Assembly: GCF_003711515.1 (NCBI RefSeq) | Contig: NW_021167094.1 | Coordinates: 186,001 to 250,000 of the forward strand | Direction of reading: 5' to 3' | DNA length: 64,000 nucleotides | DNA from: Sodiomyces alkalinus F11 | Lineage: Eukaryota; Ascomycota; Sordariomycetes; Glomerellales; Plectosphaerellaceae | Part shown: positions 24,467 to 35,700 of the stretch, one piece after another | Numbering within the stretch: the first letter of the stretch is position 1 | Layout of the letters: the number at the start of each line of letters is the position of its first letter | Notes under the pieces: generated by a model | What the model was told of the DNA's origin: nothing | The model's database searches: none | What the model saw: only the letters and a program-made list of their open reading frames with translations | Made by a program: the position numbers and the translations under genes

Positions 24467-25300
24467 CGCAGGAGCGGCGCGAATCAGAACTGATGTTCCC
24501 GAACCCCAGGTGTCGGTCAACAATCAATGAAATGGGTTTTTGAAAATGCGCCGAGATATCGCGGATATTGGCGACAATGAGCCCTAAGGAATTTTCGGAC
24601 GTGAGACTTATGCGACGAGGCTATGCGACGTGTATTGTTTGTTTGGTATGTATAAATCTTGACCAAGCGAAACACGCGATAACGCGATACAATGGGTTTG
24701 AACGCCAAGACGCGCAACGATGAAGATATGATGTAGGGTACCAATGAATGTGCGGCGAAAATGAACAGAGGGGTATTATGGAAGAGCACGGTACTGTGGT
24801 TTGTTGTGAAGAGGGGGGAAAGCGAGTAGGTGGGAAAGAAAGAAAAAAGCAATCAATAAGGGAAGAAAAAAAATGGTGATGCGAATGGATGGGGGTGGAA
24901 GAATGCGGTGATGCGGCGAAATGGGAGGGGGGGAAGAGGCGTGGGTGTTTTAGTGATTGAGATGAAGGCGCTGCAAGGGTTTTGTATTGGCTCTTGCACA
25001 CTTGAGGTACAGTACCTAAGGTATCGAAGAGGGAGGTAGCCTTGAGGACGAGGACACAAGGGGGGTGGGAGGAGAAGGTGGTGGGAAAGGTATTGTACAT
25101 ACCTAAGGTACTCTGTATTACAACATAAGGTCCAGGAGAGGGACGGCAGTAGGTATCTACGTACTTTAGTACCGACGAGGGAAACAACCAAGAAGAAAGT
25201 GGGAAAGAGAGAGTGACAAGGACGAATGAAAAGGGGGCTGGGCGTAGGGTGCCTACTCTTGGGGTAGGAGGTTGTCGGGCTCACTTGCTACGTCTCTCTT
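24467..25300 (-). other. Probable long leader of the Whi3-like gene
   Basis: Upstream of the start codon on the minus strand the sequence is CT-rich for several hundred bases, with several short upstream ORFs (24517-24852, 24621-25187 and 24853-25284) and repeated TACCTTAGGTA-type words at about 25013 and 25103. The composition resembles a long fungal 5' UTR rather than protein-coding sequence. Extent is inferred, not proven. Confidence 0.45.
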
Positions 25301-28300
25301 TTCAGTGACCTTGGGTTTGCTGGGTCCCTTGGTGGCTCTGATTCGGGCGGTGTTCCGGTTATCTCCAAGGACCACCCCAAGAAAGTCAAGGTGTGCTGGG
25401 CTATGAGCTAGTGAGCTGCTGATGGGGCTAGGGTCTAGTGGGGTTAGTGGGAGGGAGGGGAGGGGTGGGAGGGGAAAGGCACCACCTAACCTTAGTGGGG
25501 CTGGTTCTACTCCAGTACGAAGTAATCAGTTGGTCTAGTCCGTACTCCGTACGCTTGCCGGGGCTTATCGAAGCTTGAATGACAAGGTGTCCAATGGGAC
25601 GTCGGCAAGGATCACGACACGGTATCGGAAAACCTGGGGGGCCAGGGCTGCGTGCTTCGTAGATCAGAATCCGCTTAACGGGGAGCGACAGGATCCGGCG
25701 AGGTACTGGGACGTGTAGACCATGAACGTCTGGCCCAAGGTAAGGTCAGCTTTGGTGCACGCAGCACACGGTCTTGACTTGACTCCTCTTTAGGACCAGG
25801 ACCAGATAGCAAGGTCTGCGGAGAAATGCAAGATGAGTTTAAGAGGTGCTTACTGCCGTACCTTCTGTTCTTTTTCCCCTCTCTCTTTCCCAGAGTTTGG
25901 ACAATGCGATGATGAACATGCAACGTGGTAAGCGTCCAACGCTGTCTTCGTTTATTACTGTCGCTGTAGTTGTGGTCGTGTCAGTTCGGCAAGATTGTAG
26001 AGCGGCAGACTCGAGCCTTTTATACTGCTGTTGACGAGCCCCAATGACCCTAGAGGCAGCTTTGCGGCGCGCGTGACGTTGAATGGCAAGGCCGATGAAG
26101 AGCATTTCGCCACGAGAAGCTAGGGAAGGGGGCTTTAGGCGGCGGATCATTTGAAAACCGAGGTGCAATGACGCGAGAGTTGTGTACGAAATACATCGAA
26201 TACATCTACCTTATATACAAAGACGAATTGGCCAAGTTTCGATACTGAGGGAGCAGAATCGGGATGTACCAGGGAGTCGTAAGATGACGATAGGTGGGAT
26301 GCGAGGGAAGGATGTCAATAATTACAGAGTAGGCTGTGGATGAAGACTCAGTAGTGACGGTATCTGCAGAAGGAAAAACGAAGGCAATTCGAGAGAGTTT
26401 GATAAAGAGCCCATGCCGCCATTTCTGTTCGTAAAAAAAAAAAGCTGTGGTGGCATGTATATTAGGCCGTATGGATATCGTGTCTATATTCAAAGTGTAT
26501 GCACATGGCTTTTACGGCGGCTCTAGACTAGATGACTAGGGAAGATGGGGGGAAAAGGGCAAAAAAAGAAATAAAGAAAGGGCTGCAGGGAACTGCAGAC
26601 GGTGTACCACATATCTCCGGATTAATTACATTAATTACATGCCACTAGGAATGTTACCCAGCCCAGTTTGGCAGAATGACGAGGTGAACGTACAAAATCG
26701 AGGCGTTGGACTCGAACGCCTGTCGTGATCGAGGTGCTTTTAAGAAGACGAAAGTTGGAGTAGGTCCTGAAACGTACTTCGACAGACAAAAAAAAGGGTG
26801 GCGGGGGGAGAGAGAAAATAACAAGGCCTAATAAATGATGAGAACGCGGAATCAGGGGAGTCAGTAATTATACAGTAACCGACGGTGACCAAGGTGGACA
26901 GTCTCCAGGAAAAAAGCCTACCTTAGACGAACGAAGTAAGGTAGGTGTTTGTGTTTGTACGAAGTAATTGTACGAAGTGATTGTAGAGTGACTAAGCTTT
27001 TGTTGGCGCACCGGAGTCAACTTTATTTTCCATTTCCCCTCCTTTCTCTTTTCCCATCATGGATCATGTCCCATACGTAGGTACACATCATCGCTACCTA
27101 AAGTGCTGAATGCTGAAAGGCCTGTAAAGCCGAGATCCTGACCAGCTCCAAGCAGAGTGGCTAACGAGTTGTCTACCTTATATGCCGAGTTGTGGCTGCT
27201 GGAGCTAATACCAATCGAGATGCAAGTACCGCGATATGGCTTTTACGGAGTACTAAGTACACCTCCTGTCTCTCCGTCTCTCTCCATCTTCCCCTCCTCT
27301 CCCCTCTCCATTGATTTTTCCCCTTTTAACCTTACAATGGCGCCATTGCTGCCGGGACATTGATTGCTACGTATGTACATTGTACGCTGTAAGCCGCCCC
27401 TCAGAAGCGCCAGCGTGCAGGGGTTAGTTACCACGGTTCGGAGGAAACCGGTGAGAAAACACGGCCAGAAGCTGCGGGTCGTGGCTAATCAACATCAGAA
27501 TCCGGTTCCGAAGACTCCGTTTAGTCCCTCATCCCCCCAGTCTCCCCAATCCCTCCCACGTTGTTACCATCGTGCCCATCGAGCCTACAACGTACACCTC
27601 AGTCGGACTGCGGGTATTAAAACCACTAATCGCTACTTACTCAGTACATGGGCGTCCGTCCCCCATCCCTGGCCCCGGGCTCCTGGGCCTGCCTTGGATG
27701 CGTCCCGTCATGGTACAGCAGCTACAGAGCGTTGCCTACATAAGGTAGGTACTCGTTCGGAAGTCGTAAGGACTCCCGATTGCTCGAGTTCACAGGGATG
27801 ACTGAAAAAGTTCCGCGCGATGCGGAACATGTGACCGGCTCGGACGCAGTAGTTGATCACTGGGTTCTTGGGGGTTTCAGGTTCTTACATACACACAAAG
27901 TACGGACACAATCGTTGACTCGTATGCAGACGGATGCGGATCCTTATCGTTTCCGTCAGGGACAGATGCCATTGCCGCAGCTAAACAGACCCAGACTCTG
28001 TCGGATGCAGGTACCTTTCTCTAGCCTTCTCTACCTTGGTGGGCGGCTCTCTCTTGACGCGGCCGAGCGAAGTCTCTGCATCTGTCTCCTCTGGGATCGC
28101 AAATCCCTTTCTTCATGATCCGCTGACGTGCAGCAGACGAGCGGGGGAAGAGAGTCGGTTTGAAGCATTGAAAGTGTGAAGAGAGAGTCGGTGGGGCCTT
28201 GCAGTGAGGTTCCTCCTTATTAGCAATCAACAGCATGTGTGAGTTGCGTCCTAAATAATAATTAAGGCGTGTGAAGAAGCAGTTGCGAGGTGATTGCTTG

Positions 28301-31300
28301 CAGCCAACTCAGCCCATTCCTTAGGTCACTCGGGACCAATCAGCGTGTGCGTCCTTGGTCCGAGATAATGGAGATGTGGCATCCCTCCAAACGAACCCAG
28401 CCAAGATACAAGGTGTACGTTGTACACCCTGCGCCCGCCAAAGTTATGGATGGGTCGTGCAAGGGTATCCCTGTCGTAGAAACAACTCTTCCGCTTCGTA
28501 AAGTACCTGGTACGAAGTACTCCATACGAATTACAATACCTTACGTTACCTTATGAAGAAAGCTCAAAAAAAATTAATAAACCCCCAAAGCAACCAAAAA
28601 CATACAAAGCATGCCTCTGGATAGACTCGAACTACCTTACTCTGTAGGATACGGGCGACGATGGAGAAACAACGACCAAGTGCGGTAATGCAGGTCGCAT
28701 GCCGAAGGCCCCGCAAAGTACATTTACCACGGGATGCACAAGTACCTTACACTTGGATCTTCAAGAAATACGCCGCTTATCCTAAAAAAGAATTCTGTGT
28801 CGAGATGCATCCAGGGTACCTGATTACGTTGTCTCGTCTGCAATAACCCACAGGCTCCATCCTCCGTCTGACGTAGTTTTTTCTTGTCCTTTTGTGTCGT
28901 GACCTGGGTTCGTGGTGGGATGGATGGCTCTCAGCCGGGACCCCTAATAACCTACCTTACCGTAAGATGGCTATTTTCTGGCTCCCGACCGACAATATCA
29001 TGAAGCGATTCTTCAGCTTTGTCTCCCGACATATGCGCCCTATTCGTACTTCGTAGGGGGGCGCTTTCTATACGAAGGATTCCACCTCCACAACTTTATC
29101 AACCCAACATCATAGCATCCATCACCACTTCCGCCATCCAAGCTTCTTCTCATCTTCAATCGCCGAAACTTGCTTCGAGGAGCCATCTGCCGCTCGTGTT
29201 TCCCGCCACAGGGGTGGGGGCCCTCACGTACCTGTCAAAGCCCTTCACACTCCCATGTCAACCATGCTTATCGACCAGTAGGGCGATGGATATATCCGTG
29301 TATATATCCGTGTGATTGCGACGATTCCGGGACTTCCATCCTGCCTAACCGACGAAGCGTTCTTTGGAAACGACCGGTATGCCCTGTACGGATACCTCAG
29401 CGCTCTAATCACCTTCCGTCGACATCAGTTGCGTCCTAAGAGAAGTAAGTTCTCAAAACCTTACGGGTTACTTCGTAGTTAGGAAGGGGATCTCAAATCT
29501 CCTTTGCCCTGGAGCTGGAGGTCAGCTCAGCAAGTTCCTGAACGCTCCTGAACACTGAACAAGCCCCACGAGCGGCTCGCAAACCCACAACCACAACCAA
29601 AGCTCCAGTTCCATCTTGCATCCCTACCAACCTACTCCATTCACCGGGTCGTTTCTCGTTAGTGTAGATTCCCCGCTCCAACACACGTCGCGGGTGTTGG
29701 GCTTAAACTGGTTCCGTTGATCCCCATAGCAAAACTTCCCCGCCCTCATCCCTGGCGAACGATAGACCAAGTGGGCAGTCCAGACCGGTCTCAGTACACC
29801 ACCGCCCACGCCGTCGGCCGAGAAGCTTCTTCGATCTAGCGCGTGCCCGTGCGATCGAAGGCTTCACCATAACGTCATGCTGGCTCAAAACGACTAGCGG
29901 ACCGGGGTAGCGAACACTTGTCCTCCAGTTGTTGTTCCCGGATTAGTAAATCTGACTCCACTCAAGTGGAAGGAATGTCACGATCACGAGACGGTAACAA
30001 AGAACCCAGGTCTTCGGTGTGCCCATGCTCAATCCGGAGTCCAGAAGCACACATCATCTGCTTTTTGGCAAGAGACGAAAAACCACGGGTGTTGAATAGA
30101 AAGAAGAAGAAGGATGATAACATCCTCACTTGGCACGCCGAACCGTTTTGACCACTCCCCTCGGAACTGATCCAAGATGATTAATAATGCAGGGCCCACG
30201 GAGTTTGAGGACTAATGTACACGTGTAGTGTACGTGTACAGGCGGTTTGTCCTGATATCTCCGACTCTCGGAAATCCCCCGGTTGCAGGGAACTAATTAT
30301 GGACTGATATGATAACATCCCAGATCTCCGAGTCCCGAAGTAGACACCTGGGGCCCCCAGGCAGACAAGCCACCTACCTAAGTTGGCCTCAAGTCTTCAC
30401 GAACTCGGAGGCCCTCGTGCGACCGCGGAAACGGACCGGGGAAGGTGGTCGCATCCTCAGATGCAGCCAGTCCTGTCAGCTCACCACTCTTATATAGCCG
30501 CAGATTCCGACTCATTCGTGCGCGTGGGGTTGATCAGTTACGAAGTATTGCGGATACAGTACCTACACTGCAGGCAGTTTACACTACCTAGTCGTCATGA
30601 AGATCCTCGCCGCGTTGGTGTTAGAGAGCTGCGATCCAGGCTGACAGGGGCTCCACACTCCTAGAGCCGCTGTTCTCGCGGGGCAACTAGCATCATGGTC
30701 GCAGCCAACAGGGTGCCATGCCGCGAGGCGGAGGATGACTGGCGCACGATGCATGGACACTGCTCCTTGTCCCATAGAGACCAGACGTCTAGGCCGGCCT
30801 TTAGGGAGAAGCAGGAGCGAGACTGGGCGGAAAGTCTTGTGTACGAAGTAATTACTCCGTATGTGTACGAAGTACTCCGTATACGTGCTCCGTACTCTGT
30901 ACGTTACACAGTCTTCATGGGGAGTGGAGACCTATAAAACTTGGCGTTATAGATCGTTTCTGTTATTCCATTTGGACGATCCGTATGGAGCAGAGGGCGA
31001 GCAGGGCTGGCTTGGCTGGTGGGCTAACCAACAACTTCCGTTGTAGAAAAACTCGGCATCGACATGTTGATATTGATACTGGGATAAGAGATGACACAAA
31101 GAACCAGGTCATGTCTGTAAAAAATCCTTGTGCGAGACAAAAATGGGGAAAAGGAGGATTGGGAGTGTAGTGTAAGCTTCGGGTTTGAAGGGGGCAACGT
31201 AATTACGGATAGATCGATCTTCCTTTGTGCCACTGCATCTTTTCCGTCCTCGTCCTATCTCTTACCTCTCCTCCCCGTCAAACGAGAGCCTTGGCCTTCA

Positions 31301-31607
31301 GGGAATATCCGTAATTATAGGGCTGGAGTAGAGCGAGAGAGGTACAGACCCCAGAGTACATCACGAATGTACCTTGCCGAATTTACATCCCCAATCTTGC
31401 GCCAGTTATCGCTGTACTAGGTATCTTATCTTTCACCGCTCCGGATACCCCTATCTTCACCGAGCGCACGGACCCAGAGAGATGACCATAAACAGAGTGA
31501 ATCGTCGAGGTGGACGTCAGAGCCAGGGTCACAGGGAGAGGTGAAAATTATTCCGACAAAGGCATCATCAGATCAGTAGCACCGCACCTATACCTCACCC
31601 ATTTATA
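25301..31607. other. Large gene-poor interval
   Basis: 6.3 kb in which I see only short ORFs lacking conserved motifs. It is dotted with palindromic words: TACGAAGTA (25517, 26959, 28511), TACTCCGTAC (25542), ACTTCGTAG (29049, 29471) and a dense cluster at 30841-30904. No tRNA or rRNA signature was found. A relic element, unannotated non-coding transcripts or simply a large intergenic space are all possible. Confidence 0.5.
30841..30904. repeat. Cluster of TACGAAGTA / TACTCCGTA palindromic words
   Basis: Within 64 bp there are two GTACGAAGTA units and three CTCCGTA-type units, ending CTCCGTACTCTGTACG. It is one of the two densest occurrences of this dispersed motif in the window. Confidence 0.8.
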
Positions 31608-32768
31608 ATGGGATACCACGATCTCACAGAGACGGCGAAGCTGTCCCCTCCCATCGACACCTCCCAGCCCTACGACATAACCAAGGTAGTCGGCAAGACT
31701 ATCCTCATCACGGGGGGGGCTCTCGGCCTGGGCGCCGCCTTCGCCCGGCACTGGGCCGCACACGGCGCCAACCTGGTCATCGGCGACATCAACGACACCG
31801 CCGGCGAGCAGCTCGTCGCCGAGTTCCGCACGCGGCACCCTGACGCCAGCCACCACTTCTTCCACTGCGACGTCACCGACTGGGACTCCCAAGTCGCCCT
31901 CTTCAAGGCCGCCGCCCGCGCCTCGCCGCATGGAGGCATCGACGTCGTCGTCGCCAATGCAGGCGTCAACTTGCCGCCCGCCAACTACCGCTTCGAGAAC
32001 CCCCTGGCCGACCCTTCCGACCCGGACGCCCCGCCGCGGCCCGACACCCGCATCATCGACATCAACGTCACAGCCGCCATGCACACCGCCCACCTCGCCC
32101 TCTTCTGGCTCCCGCGGAACGCTCCTAGTCAGCTGAACCCGGCCCCGCGTGACTCGCACTCGTCGTCGCACTCGTCGTCGTCGTCGGTGTCGCCGTCGCG
32201 GGACCGCTGCCTCCTCCTCGTCGGCTCCGTGGCCGGCCTCTCCCCCTTCGTAGGCCAGGTCCAGTACACGGCCTCGAAGCACGCCATCACGGGTCTGTTC
32301 CGTGCCCTGCGCGGAAGCGCCTGGACGCACGGCGTCCGTACAACGCTGTTGTGCCCTTACTTTGTCAGCGGGTCCAACATGCTCCCGACTGCCATCGAGG
32401 CTGCTTTCCTCGCCGGTGGCGCCGGCGGTGCGTCCATCGAAGACGTCGTTGACGCAGCTACGCGTCTGGTAGCCGACGATGGAATCGTCGGCAGGGCACT
32501 GGTGGTTGGGCCACGTGTGGGCGATGTCGAGGAGGATGACGGCGAGGGCGCGAATGGCAGCAAGGAAACGAATCGGGGCCAAGAGACCAGGGCGACAACG
32601 GGTATCTGGGATTGCTACGCTGAAGATTACAAGGATGCCGAGACATTCATTTGGCGATGGGTGAGGATGTTGAACGCCGTGGAGAAGGCCAAGGGCGTGG
32701 TAGGCTTGGTCACGGACCTGGTGGCCATTCTTTTCAGGACGAAAAGAAGCGCGCGAGCCTGGTCGTAA
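31608..32768 (+). CDS. Short-chain dehydrogenase/reductase
   Basis: Single-exon classical SDR, 386 aa, an NAD(P)-dependent alcohol/ketone oxidoreductase. Seen: cofactor loop TGGALGLG at 35-42, acidic Asp60 at the end of beta-2 (family knowledge: favours NAD over NADP), NAG at 117-119, a catalytic Ser in GSVAG (207), and YTASK with Tyr220 and Lys224. The overall pattern resembles fungal 15-hydroxyprostaglandin-dehydrogenase-like SDRs. A Ser-rich insertion (about 182-198) precedes the catalytic Ser strand. The C-terminal tail KGVVGLVTDLVAILF is hydrophobic and could touch membrane. Substrate unknown. No partner enzymes lie nearby; GC content is clearly higher than in the flanking DNA. Confidence 0.88.
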   Translation: MGYHDLTETAKLSPPIDTSQPYDITKVVGKTILITGGALGLGAAFARHWAAHGANLVIGDINDTAGEQLVAEFRTRHPDASHHFFHCDVTDWDSQVALFKAAARASPHGGIDVVVANAGVNLPPANYRFENPLADPSDPDAPPRPDTRIIDINVTAAMHTAHLALFWLPRNAPSQLNPAPRDSHSSSHSSSSSVSPSRDRCLLLVGSVAGLSPFVGQVQYTASKHAITGLFRALRGSAWTHGVRTTLLCPYFVSGSNMLPTAIEAAFLAGGAGGASIEDVVDAATRLVADDGIVGRALVVGPRVGDVEEDDGEGANGSKETNRGQETRATTGIWDCYAEDYKDAETFIWRWVRMLNAVEKAKGVVGLVTDLVAILFRTKRSARAWS

Positions 32769-35700
32769 GTCGTTGGGGGTCGTCTACCTTGAGTGATATC
32801 TACACTTGATTAATAGAGCCTGGATGGGCAAGTTTGTCCGTATCTCCCATCTCATCATTACAACAGTGTGAGCGTGTCTAGCGTGCGCCTTGTTTTCTCG
32901 GACCGCTGGTAGCTTGACCAGCTGAACTCCTGAGGCCTTAACAGCTTGGTGCCTAGTCCGCAAAGGCTTCGGCTTCTTTGGCATGCCGCTATTCAAGACA
33001 CGCTGCTAGCTTCTCGGGTCATCGCTGGAGCAGGGCGTGCCCTTGCCGCGTCTTGCATCTTGCATGTTTGTGAAGCAACGTCTTCCCGTGACGTGGATTT
33101 TCCTCTCTTCTACATTTTCTCCAAGGGCGGGCCAAGGGGGATCGCGGATGTTTCCAAAACGGTCATCGCGGCAAGCACGAGAACGCCCAAGTGCGAGCAG
33201 TGACAATCTTGGAGCCCTTGCTGAAAGAAACGGACATGTGAAATTGGAATATCCACGCCACCACGGTATAGCGGAACAAAAAACGTCAGTGACCCATGTT
33301 GTACGCCCGACATATTCGTATTTTCGCAAGTTTCACAAGGGAGCTCACTAACTTTGTAGTTGGTTAGGGAATCCGGCCCCTTGGATGTTACTAGGCCGAC
33401 AAACGCCCTCAGCGAAGGGAAGCTAACGGCTGTGACCACCACCGACTTATAGTAGTAGTAGTAGTATTATTTGACGTCGGGATATCTCTAAGAAGAGTAA
33501 AGGACGCCTAACGTGTCTCTCTTCGCTAAATAATAGATATTGTAACCGCGCAAAAGCGTCTTTGGTGCAAGGCTGCGGCTGATCACATAACCAAGGGAAA
33601 GGGGGTGGCACGACCATCCACCTGTATAATAGGTAGGATAGTAGCTAGATGGTCCCTCAGTGGGACCACCGATTTGGGCTGCTACCCGAACCTGACCACA
33701 ATATATATCTTTTGGAAGAATGAAATACTAATATATGAACCCGGCGTCGATAAAACTGGTGATACGGACGGCTAATGGTGATAAACATGCCACACTTCCG
33801 CGACAAAGTACGAACGGAGAGAATAACTGATACTCGACATGGAACTTCGGATGATTATCGAGGCTTGAAAAAAAATCGCGATTGGACTAAAACCGATGCC
33901 AATGCATCGGCACAAAGGGGATCCCCCTGTCCGGACGAGTCTCGCGTGGCTTGACAAGGTGACACGTGGGGGCAAACCGAAGTAGGCTGCGACACAAGCA
34001 AACACGTCGTGCGCCATCGTCCCACGGCCCGATGCATCAATAGCCACATAGTACTCCGTACTGGATAATTTGAGTAATCACAGCTTTCGCGCTGCGAGCT
34101 CCTCGCATTGACGAGCCTCGCTGGCGGGTGCGGCTGACGTTGAGTGCCGCGAACAGATCATCCGGATCATTATGGGATGTTGACAGATATGTCCGCCCAC
34201 GAAGGTGCCCCGGGATGAAAGACACCGAATGGACCTCCAAGGGCAAGCTCATGGGCGGTCTTGTCAGGGATTGCAGTAATCACGGATGGATCAGTGGGTA
34301 CAAGGTCAGGCGGCAACGGCATCTTCTCTTGGTTGGACAACGGCGTAGCGTGATATGGAGTGATATGGAGGAGCCTTCGGATAGGTCCGAGGAGAATGAG
34401 ACGTCAGCGCGAGTGCATTTAAGCCCTGGGCCATCGTCTTGGCAGTTGATGTGGGATGGTTGTGAGTATTAGCTCCTCTGGGGTCGATCCCATATTCGAT
34501 TCCGCATCAGGTTCATTCATATCCGCAACTTCATATGTTGGTTGATCTGCTCGGAATTTCGACCGAAACGACGAATTTGAGGAGAGGTGGTCGTCGTCGT
34601 CGAATCACTGCTCGTTCAGCCCTGCTCAGTTCTCTTCATCATGCTATGCCGGACTTGCAAGCTCGATGTTGGTACTCGAAGTGGCCCCGAACTTGTCGTA
34701 ATAGATCGGATCTCGAAACCCCCAAGAGATAATATAAGAAGAGGCGGAAATCAACAGAATGCGAATGATACGCTTGCTTGGTCCAGCCCCCCGTTCCCCC
34801 GTCTGCTTCTTCCCAGAACGAGGGATAGGATCATTATGGCAAGGAAACCACGCCTGCCAATGATGTAAGACAATTAACTGAATATGCACCGTGGGGTGGC
34901 TTGCAAGGCGGTTCAGTTGAGAGATTTGAGAGACTGTTCACGTATCTGGACCAAAGAACGTGGGGGCTTCATTAGTCGGGAGAAGATCGCGAACGCGACC
35001 TTTCGATGCCAATATAGCTGAGGCCTAATGTATTTTGAGTATTACGCGACGAGGAGTCGCTGGCATCGTGGTCATGGAAACATGGTCGGTGTTGTCAATT
35101 GGCAGATGCCAATAATAGCGTGCTGTGTAAGATGATTTCTCAGCTTCAGTGACAGCACCACTACGGCGGTCAGCCTTGCAAAATAGAACACGGATAATTC
35201 GAGTGTCCCTTTTTGGCTTGTTATTGACAGCAGTGGTCCAAGCTCGCTCACGTCTTTGAGCCGTCTCATCCCGTCGGCCAATCCTCTTTTCTTGCATGCT
35301 TCTTACCTCTAATTCGCCCCGAAGGAAGCCGCGCTACGCGGTTCATATCCTGGGTGGCCGAGCGATGTGAGAACGGGAAGGCCGCCTCAAAGCAGCACCG
35401 AGGTTGGAGGAGTTCGCCGATAGGGGTGTAGGTTTTGCGAAGACACAAGCCGGAGGAGGGACGACAGGCTGGCTGCTATGCCGCAAAGGAACACAAGAAC
35501 AACGATAAGGCGAAAAAAGAAAAGAAAAATTGAAGGGTGCACGCCCCGTGATGTTACTTCGAGGCAATGCTCTTGAAGCTGTGCTTCACTCCGAAGTAGC
35601 GTATGAAGATATGTTTCGCGTGGGGTGATAAGACTTGCCCCCATGCACACATCCCCTGGACCTACTCGGTAGCAGATTCAGCAATGAGAAGGCGGGACGG

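Noticed and set aside
28611..28660. Minus-strand T-arm-like sequence GGTAG-TTCGAGT-CTATC
   Set aside because: No matching acceptor 5' strand or anticodon arm lies upstream on the minus strand, so it was judged chance.
31548..32582. 344-aa minus-strand ORF opposite the SDR
   Set aside because: Antisense shadow of a GC-rich exon. The plus-strand frame carries all SDR motifs.
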